Shown one piece after another: positions 56,931-64,000 of a stretch of 64,000 nt of DNA (its first letter is position 1; each line of letters opens with the position of its first letter). The position numbers and the translations under genes are program-made. Below the pieces are notes generated by a model. The model was not told where the DNA came from and did not search any database. It was given only the letters and a program-made list of their open reading frames with translations. The DNA comes from Hemerocallis citrina (Eukaryota; Streptophyta; Magnoliopsida; Asparagales; Asphodelaceae). The DNA lies in contig JACEHZ010000589.1 of the NCBI GenBank assembly GCA_017893485.1, positions 1,366,501 to 1,430,500 on the forward strand. Reading direction: 5' to 3'.

Positions 56931-57235
56931 GGAGAGGCTTAGAGTGGCTCGTGGTGACATCCGAGTGTCGAGCCCCAAACCTTGTAGAAGAAGCTTGGAG
57001 TGGCTCGCGGTGACATCCGAGCGTCGAGTCCCAAACCTTGTAAGAGAAGTTTGGTGTGGCTCACGGTGACATCCGAGCGTCGAGCCCCAAACCTTGTAAG
57101 AGAAGCTTGGAGTGCCTCGCAGTGATACCTGAGCATCGAGCCCCAAACCTTGTAGGAGAAGCTTGGTGTGGCTCGCAGTGACATCCGAGCATCGAGCCCC
57201 AAACCTTGTAGGAGAAGCTTGGTGTGGCTCGTAGT
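56930..57235. repeat. Tandem repeat B, second block
   Basis: About five copies of the 56-bp repeat B unit also found at 22.5-24.0 kb. It joins directly to broken RT coding sequence at about 57235. Confidence 0.88.
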
Positions 57236-57700
57236 GACGAAGGATGTCTTGGCTATATTAAGGAGGAACATCCGGATCTGATTGTAGCCCGAGAAGACGT
57301 CCATGAAGGACAGGAGCTCGTGACCCGACGTTGTGTCAATCAGAGCGTCGATGTTGGGGAGAGGGAAATGATCTTTGGGGCACGCCTTGTTGAGATCCGT
57401 AAAGTCTATGCAGATCATTCAGCTCCCGCTGGCCTTTCTCACTATCACGACATTTTCCAGCCACTCGTGGTAGCTGAGCTCTTGGATGAACCGGGCAGAC
57501 AACAGTTTGTCTACCTCTGTTTTCACAGCTTGTAGCCTCTCCGGGGCGAACCTACGTCGCTTTTGGATGATCGGCTTAGAGCCAGGGACCACGCTTAGTC
57601 TGTGTATGATCAGGTCTTCAGAGATCCCAGGCATATCGAATGGCTTCCAAGCAAAGAGGTCGATGTTGCGGCAAATACAATTGATTAGGTCGGACTTCAT
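57236..57700 (-). pseudogene. Tat-like reverse transcriptase, N-terminal part only
   Basis: On the minus strand it reads FAWKPFDMPGISEDLIIHRL, ARFIQELSYHEWLENVVIV, one stop at 57419-57421, then CIDFTDLNKACPKDHFPLP and SFMDVFSGYNQIRM, ending KTSFVT. These are Tat/Ogre-lineage RT motifs. The catalytic YxDD part, RNase H and integrase are absent; repeat B follows in mid-codon. Confidence 0.9.
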
Positions 57701-58365
57701 GTCGGGCGCGAGGGATTAGCTCACGCAGAACCACTTTGACTTGTCTTTTGTCTAGAACGAGACTTCTTCTAGTTCGTCCACAGGTTCGGGCTCTGGTTGG
57801 CTCCTTTCGGGTTGCAGTTCGACGGCATCCAGGGGAAACACACCGCCTCCGACCACCGTCATATAGCACGATCGTGCAGCCTCTTGGTTCCCCCGAACAA
57901 CCCTAACACCTGACTTAGTAGGAAACTGCAGTTTCAAGTGGTAGGCCGAGGGAACAGCTTGGAGGGAGCAGAGCCATGGTCGGCCGAGGATGGCATTATA
58001 CGCCGCTTTGACATTCACAACCATGAAGTCTATCGACTCGGTCTGTCTAAGGGGGGGTCGTACCGACAGTAACATCCAAGGTCACGATCCCCTCTATCGA
58101 CACTGGGATGCCGGAGAACCCGTGGAGGGTGTACCCAGCTGGTTTCAGCTTATCTCGGGGGAGCTTGAGGTTCTCGAATGATTCTAGGAAGAGGATGTTT
58201 ACCGAGCTCCCGTTGTCCATGAGGATCGATGGACCTCGTAGTTCTCCATGACGAGGCTGATGATGAGCGCATCGCAGTGCGGGAGCCGGACCCCCTCCAG
58301 GTCTTCCCCCGAGAAGGAGACAGGGAGCTGCTGGACCTGGGGGGAACAGAGGTCTCGGACGGCAT
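57701..58365 (-). pseudogene. Tat-like protease region
   Basis: Contains DNGSSVNILF near 58200-58230 (active-site D-N-G) and FMVVNVKAAYNAILGRPWL with YHLKLQFPT at 58020-57900. AYNAILGRPWL is typical of Tat-type gypsy proteases. The frame changes between 58150 and 58075. Confidence 0.85.
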
Positions 58366-59986
58366 TTACCTCTCGAACGAATGCCCTGCAGGAAGTATTA
58401 GAATCCCCTCCTATATGCCCCCCATGGACGCACTGTAGATTGGCTTGACCTCCGATCTCTTCAGGCTCCGGGTCCCGCTCGGGATGCTGTTTGGGTGCGC
58501 GAGGAGGAGGAGAAGGCCTTCGATTCCTCGTATCCCTTCGGTCTCGAGCATTTTCCGAGGTGAATTTTCGGAGGTACCCTCATTGGGTGAGGGCCTCGGT
58601 TTTGTCCTTAAGGACCCGATAGTAGTCGGTGTCGTGCCCATTGTCCCGATGGAAGCAGCAGTAGAACCACTGGTCCCGTTTCTTGTTGCTGGTTGGTCGA
58701 TAGGGCATCTGGACGAGGTCCATGTCCTCGATCTCTAAGAGGATGGCCAAAACGTTTTGTGTCAGTGACGTGTATCTCTCGAAACGCGGGACCGGAGGGA
58801 CCCTCTTCATGTCGGTCCCGTCTTTCGGAACCTTCTTGGCTAGCTCTACCTCATCGGCCTTGCGCTTCCCCTTCCCCGGGACCTCTTTGGTGCCTTCGGA
58901 ATTTAGGGCCTCCTCTGCCCGAAGTACTTCTCGACCCGATTGAGCAGGTCAGGGAAGTCAAGGGGAGGCTTCTTGGCCAAGGACACCTTCAGTTGGCCAT
59001 GTCGGATGTTGTGTTGGAATGCTGCTGAAGTGACCCCAGCATCGAAAGAGGAGACAGACCTCGCCTCTGTGGTGAACCTCCGGACGAACTGGCGAAGTGA
59101 CTCCCCTTCCTTCAGTTAGAGGTCCAGTAGGGACGCGCTTGTCTTCTCGGCTTTCCTGCTGGTCATGAAGTGGGCAAGAAAGTTGGCCTCTAGCTGATCG
59201 AAAGAGTAGATCGAGCTGGGGACGAGCATAGAGAACCATTTCCGAGCCGGACCCCGGAGGGTGGCGGGGAAGGCATGACATAGGAGGGGATCCGAAGCGC
59301 TATGAATCATCATGAGGGTCTTAAACCCCTCTATGTGATCCGCAGGATCACCCTCTCCATCGTAGGTCTCGAACTGAGGAGGCCGAAAGTTCATGGGTAT
59401 CTCTGCTTGTAAGATTGGAGCGGAGAAAGGTCGGGTCAGTCTATGACCCTGAGCCGGCCTCGGGCCGCCCTCACCAAAATGGTCGAGGTGGTTCTCCATT
59501 GCCTGTAGGCATCGTAGACGTCCTCGTCCCGTTCTAGCGCGCGTGTTAAGCCACGAGACTTGCTGGCTCAGGCATCCGACCGCGAGTGAGAGCAAAGGAG
59601 TGTCTCGTTCCCAAGGGTCCCTAAGATGGCCTCCAGGGTCTCGTTCTGAAAGTTTTGGAACTCATGGCGTGTGACTGATGCTTGTCCGACCGGGTCACGT
59701 TGGGGTGGCAGCCTTCGATCTGTGCGACTGAGCTCTGGCTCCCGTTCTCAGGACGGGTGCCTGGGATGGTTCGGGGTCGAGTTGGAAGCGGCCCCTCCCC
59801 TAGTTCGGCTGGCTTGCAGGTTCTCAATGACTCGACGTAGGTCGGTGCAACCGAGCGAGAAGCGCCAGGCCCGGGTTCGCCGTTGACCCTCGGATGGTTG
59901 GATCCGTGGGCATCAGTGTGGTTGTCCTGGAGAGGAGGGTCTGGATGACGCACAGAAGTGACGGCTCTTCGGGATCTGGGGGCCAT
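58366..59986 (-). pseudogene. Tat-like gag
   Basis: The start MAPRSRRAVTSVRHPDP lies at 59986. The gag domain at 59410-59119 reads MNFRPPQFETYDGEGDPADH, CHAFPATLRGPARKWF and LEANFLAHF. One stop at 59116-59118 is followed in frame by LKEGESLRQFVRRF. Near 58660 is FHRDNGHDTDYY, the gag zinc-binding tail of this lineage. Frames change at least twice. Confidence 0.88.
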
Positions 59987-60044
59987 GTGAGAGCTCGGAT
60001 GGAGGGGATGACGTTCCTGACCGGGGTCGGACTGAGGTCAGTAC

Positions 60045-60071
60045 CGAGGTTTCCCACAGTCGGTGCCAACC
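60045..60071 (-). other. Primer-binding site region of the Tat-like element
   Basis: On the minus strand, directly after the LTR end CCGCATCA, comes GGTTGGCACCGACTGTGGG. Its place and TTGGCACCGACTGTGGG form fit primer sites in plant gypsy elements; the tRNA is not assigned. Confidence 0.65.
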
Positions 60072-60588
60072 TGATGCGGTTTATTTTTGGGGCGTGGCTG
60101 CAACAGGTGTGATTTCTTGTAATTTGTATAGTGGAAGTTGCGGTACTAGCTATATGTTCGACCCTCGGCTGGGAATGGCTCGGGAGTAGCAGGAGTGAGG
60201 TTGGGGTCGGATGCTCGGCTTGGATCCAGTAACTCGTATCGGACCTACGGGGCTCATCTCGATCTTGTGTACCTGCACTCTGCCTAGAAACACCGGGAGA
60301 GATCCCTGCAACAGGCCCTCCGACGATCTAGTCAGTCACTGGAAAGCAACATGAGCTAGGGTTTTGGAGGAGAAAGATTGATTACCTTGCCAGTGGGGGA
60401 GGGGGTCTAGTATTTTTAGGCAGAGCAAACGGGTCTGAGATCCTGCTGGGCCAGGTTTGGACCCGTTTGCTCATGGGCCTGACGTGGTGGAAGCCCATGA
60501 GTCTCGGGGTTGATCTGATGATCAGGGGAGAGCGGGTTTTGAGGGGACCTGGTGGTCCAGGAGGGGCCATATCATCTGACCCATATCA
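60072..60588 (-). repeat. 5' LTR of the Tat-like element
   Basis: 517 bp, TGATGCGG to CCCATATCA, partner of 21138-21652. It is followed by the second GTGTA copy at 60589-60593, after which copia integrase resumes. Confidence 0.92.
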
Positions 60589-60593
60589 GTGTA

Positions 60594-61440
60594 GTTGAAC
60601 GCAAACATCGTCACATTCTTGAGATGGCTCGCGCTCTTTTACTCTCATCTTCAGGTCCTCATCATTTTTAGGTTGAAGCTGTCATGAGTTCTGTCTGCTT
60701 CATCAACATCACTCCATCGTCTATCCTATCTGGTACGAGACCTTATGAGGGTCTTCATCACTCACAACCAGACTACAATATGTTCCGTACCTTTAGGTGC
60801 ACATGTTACGTCATTCTCTCTCCCATTGAGTGTACGAAGCTGACCGCCCGCACTGCTAAGTGCGTTCACCTATGTATCAGTTCAAAGCACAAAGGATATC
60901 GTTGTTTTGATCCCTTAGTGCATTGTATCCGTATTTCCCAACATATCTCTTTTGCGGAAGACCTTCCTTACTACTTATCATCTCTTGAGGATGCTAGCTT
61001 TCTCGATTCTCCGGTTCCATCGACTACATCCCCGAACACATCTTCACGCATTCCCTTTGATCCCACGCCTTTAGCTCCTCTCCCTCCCCACGCATACATT
61101 ACGACTCCTACCCCTCATACAAAGGCCCCTCCCATACCACCTACATCCCCGCAACCACCTGCACCCACACCACCTACATCCCCCCAGCCACATGCATCCA
61201 CATCACCTGCATCCCCACCGTTGCATGCACCCGCCCCACCGACCTCCCCCCCACACCATGCACATCCACCACTGGTTCGTCAGTCTACATGTATCACTTC
61301 AGGTATTCCATCGGCACGTTATACAACTGATGTCATTGGTCCCTCTGACCAGTTTGGTTTTACAACTCTTACCTCTTACTCACCACAGTTTCGTGCATAT
61401 CTCGCCGCTATACATTTTACACATGAGCCCATAACCTATT
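60594..61440 (+). pseudogene. Outer copia integrase 3' part
   Basis: Resumes as VERKHRHILEMARALLLSS with the catalytic Glu, in frame with NNGV at 21126-21137. Next comes the integrase C-terminal region (TPSSILSGTRPYEGLHH, KHKGYRCFDPL) and a proline-rich linker at 61020-61270. One stop lies near 60672. Confidence 0.88.
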
Positions 61441-62955
61441 AGGAAGCAATTCAATATCCCGAGTGGCAGAAAGTTATCGCAGAGGAGTTCCATGCATTTG
61501 ATCAGACTGACACATGGAATATTGTTCCACAACCAGTGGGTGTCAAGCCTGTTAGCTACAAGTGAATCTTCAAGGTTAAATATCGACATGATGGCCCCAA
61601 TACGCAACACAATGCTCGTCTAGTTTTCTGAGAATTTACTCACGAGCATGACATTGATTACGATGAGACTTTTGTTCCAGATGCATAGATGACTACAATT
61701 CGCACTCTCCTTGTCGTTGCTGCCATCCATCAGTGGCCGTTATACTAGATGGACGTGAAGAATGTCTTTCTTCATGGTACCCTATCTGAGGTTGTTTACA
61801 TGCAACCTCATCTTGGCCTTATCACACCTCATCGTTATGTTTGTTGTCTATGCCGCGCTATATATGGTTTGAAATAGGCTCCTCGTGCCTGGTTTGAGTG
61901 CTTTTGCCGTGTCATCACACATGCCGATTTCAGTCATAGTTCATAGGACCACACTATGTTTATGCGGTCAACACCGCATGGAAGGGTACTTCTACTACTG
62001 TATATTGATGATATGATTATTATTGTGGAGGACTCCACATGCATTGCATCTACTCAGAGATACCTTCATCAATAGTTTCATATGAAGGATCTTGGCCATC
62101 TATGCTATTTTCTAGGCGTGGAGATTGCCATGGATCTCGGGGGATACTCCTTTCTCAGCATAAATACACATCAGACATTATCTCTGCTGCATGTCTCTCT
62201 AACAGTCGATCAGCTGATATTTCCTTAGAGTTTCACGTGAAGCTTCGTCCCACAGATGGTGATGGTGAGCTCCTTCCCGTTCTCATTAGATACATGCAGA
62301 TTGTTGATCAGTTTGTCTACTTATGCATGGCCAGACCCAATATTGCTCATGCAGTCAGTATTGTCAGCCACTTTATTTCATCTCCTAGATCATCAGTTCA
62401 CTACAGTGATTTTTCGGATCCTCAGATATCTTCAAGGCACTATCACTCGCTCATTATTCATGGCTTCTACATCTAAACTGGAGTTTAGTGTATATATTGA
62501 TTCATATTGGGCAGGTGATCCTACTACTAGACGGTCTACCATAAGTTTATATCTATTTTTTGGTGATTCGTTGATCTCATGACGAAGCAAGAAATATGCA
62601 GTTGTTACATATTCTTCCACAGAAGCTGAGTACAGAGTGATGACAACTACTACTAGAGCGTGAGTCTCAGTTTGGTGGTTGTTATCAGATATGAGTGTCA
62701 CTCTTACAGAAGCTATGAGCGAATTCCAATATTCCATATTACAAGCAATCTGGTCTTTCACGAGCGAACGAAGCATATAGAGATTGATTGCCACTATGTT
62801 TGTGAGCGTTTTGAGGTATGGACCATTTCACTTCATTTTGTGATATCTTCACAGCAGAAATCATATTTTTCACCAAATCTCACACACTGTTCAGAGATTT
62901 CGATACTTGGTGGGCAAACTCATACTGTTCGACCCACCGTGAGTTTGAGACAGGG
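61441..62955 (+). pseudogene. Outer copia RT and RNase H, many stops
   Basis: Reads EAIQYPEWQKVIAEEFHAF, DVKNVFLHGTLSEVVYMQP, LYIDDMIII (catalytic YIDD at 62001-62012), HMKDLGHLCYFLGVEIA, ARPNIAHAVSIVSHF and RNase H YSSTEAEYRVM. At least seven stops and some frame changes occur, so it is long dead. It ends at the right LTR after GAGACAGGG. Confidence 0.9.
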
Positions 62956-63098
62956 TGTTAGATATTATATTGGATATTTAGTCCCATATTGAAATATGTA
63001 TTAGTTTAGTATTTGCTTCCCTCCTACATATATGAGACATTGTATTCAATTATAATGCATCCAATAACTTTTTCCCAATCTCTCTGTTAACCTTAACA
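62956..63098 (+). repeat. 3' LTR of the outer copia
   Basis: 143 bp, same length as its partner at 15277-15419, with about 11 differences. It closes the nested stack. Confidence 0.92.
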
Positions 63099-64000
63099 AC
63101 TATATTGCTATTTCTGTACAAGTCACTGGGTTGGAGGTGCAGTCCATATGAGTGACTTGTATAAAAATAGTGCTTTGTGGACGAGTTATCTAGAAATCAA
63201 ACATTTTTGAATGACTTATATCCAACTTGTTCTTCAGCTAGTTTTGGATTACTGTATCTGTATGTCATGATATGTTTCAATCTTTTGATCTAAATTACCT
63301 TGAATCAGGCATTTCACTGCATCGGACTTCTGGTTATATTAGGGAAGAATATTTTGCATCTTATATTCTCCACAGAACGGAAAAGTGCGTAATTGAAAAG
63401 TTGGTATTTATTTAGCATGGGAATCAAAGCAGTGCATAAGGTGAGTATACTCCCTGAATATCCCATAGAAATGTATAATTCTCAAGTATATTTATCAATT
63501 ATGATATTTCTTTATTGATCATTATTTTGCCTTTACTGTTCATAATAGTGTTTTTTAGCTTCTTCTTTTGTTCCCCCAAATCTGAACTTAGTTTTGTGCA
63601 TTCATTTCATGAAACTTACAACATTTAACTTTGGTATTATAAATCAAATTCAAGTTCATCTCAAGATCTCTCAATAATTCTGAACGTTCAAGTTTAATCT
63701 AGAAAAAGTACACTGATATTGATGCATTAGTTTCATTACAGGCTAATTAAAGACTCGATAAATCTACCTTGCATAAAATATTCATTATTCTCTTTCAGAC
63801 TTTTGAAGTGTTTTATCTACATTTTCAAATGGTTTTATTCATTTCTTTTATTGTTTTAAAGGTTTAAAGTGATGTTTGGGATAGGTTAAAATAAGGAAAA
63901 GAAAATGTGGGGAAAAAATTAAGTAGAGAACTGGTAAAAAGATGATGTACTTAGCAATAGTTAATCTTATACTTTGTATGTGATAAGCTATACTATTCCT
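63099..64000. other. Flanking DNA, no gene seen
   Basis: AT-rich sequence after the nested stack with no open frame or repeat that could be assigned. It shares ATATTGCTAT with the left flank of the stack. Confidence 0.6.

Larger units (their letters stand above)
21138..60588 (-). mobile_element. Ty3-gypsy Tat-like element with tandem repeats, itself heavily nested
   Basis: LTRs at 21138-21652 and 60072-60588 begin TGATGCGG and end CCCATATCA, flanked by GTGTA (21133-21137 and 60589-60593). Orientation is minus: the primer site and gag lie beside the right LTR, and a purine tract (GGAGTGGGGGG on the minus strand) beside the left. Its own DNA is about 7.8 kb. It keeps gag, protease and about 160 codons of RT, then continues as satellite-like repeats instead of the rest of pol. 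It could move only with proteins supplied by a relative. Confidence 0.9.
15277..63098 (+). mobile_element. Outermost Ty1-copia element holding all nested insertions
   Basis: Two 143-bp LTRs (15277-15419 and 62956-63098), TGTTAGATATTATA to CCTTAACA, differ at about 11 positions. A Met-tRNA-type primer site follows the left LTR directly. The element's own DNA is only about 4.8 kb: 15277-16291, 19887-21137 and 60594-63098. The pol frames lie on the + strand and rejoin exactly once the inserted elements are removed. The flanks share ATATTGCTAT (15267-15276 and 63102-63111) rather than a clean 5-bp duplication. Many stops make it inactive. Confidence 0.92.

Overview
This is nuclear DNA from a flowering plant with a large, transposon-rich genome. 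It has a spliced plant gene, long LTR retrotransposons, CACTA and MITE elements, and plastid DNA transferred to the nucleus. A ycf1 fragment in the plastid insert hints at a non-grass lineage, because grasses have lost plastid ycf1; this is only a weak inference.

Region 1 (1-13463): the 3' part of a cellulose synthase-like D (CSLD) gene on the + strand. Four exons (631-1438, 10733-11143, 11769-12341, 12684-13463) encode about 856 residues up to the natural stop; the N-terminal quarter lies before the window. The 9.3-kb intron 1439-10732 holds a complete but broken Ty1-copia element in antisense (2577-9545, TSD ATACT). That element carries a hAT MITE in one LTR and a Harbinger-type element inside its integrase. 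The last CSLD intron is a GC-AG intron that splits the catalytic QVLRW motif after its Q.

Region 2 (about 13970-15240): a nuclear plastid insertion. Within about 1 kb it joins pieces of a non-coding inverted-repeat spacer, rrn16 (antisense), ycf1, the psaB 5' end and psbN. These loci are not adjacent in a plastid genome.

Region 3 (15277-63098): one nested transposon stack. An old Ty1-copia element with 143-bp LTRs received a 3.6-kb solo LTR (16292-19881, TSD CATAC) and a Ty3-gypsy Tat-like element (21138-60588, minus strand, TSD GTGTA). The Tat-like element keeps gag, protease and the start of RT, then runs into satellite-like tandem repeats. Those repeats are interrupted by a rearranged second gypsy element: an inverted LTR pair, then PBS, gag, protease, RT and RNase H up to 55937. 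The LTR of that gypsy holds a gene-capturing CACTA element (30152-52046, with exon 1 of a ubiquitin-conjugating enzyme). That CACTA in turn holds a 13.4-kb autonomous-type CACTA (31728-45125, TSD TGA) and another 3.9-kb solo LTR (47223-51114, TSD CTTGT). The deepest point is the fifth level of insertion.

Region 4 (63099-64000): flanking DNA with no gene seen.

The only host gene likely to work is CSLD. Among the elements, the inner CACTA transposase is the least damaged. Its non-coding parts hold a 392/266-bp alternating higher-order repeat and a near-perfect 154-bp-arm hairpin. All calls come from reading the sequence and from family knowledge; no database search was run.
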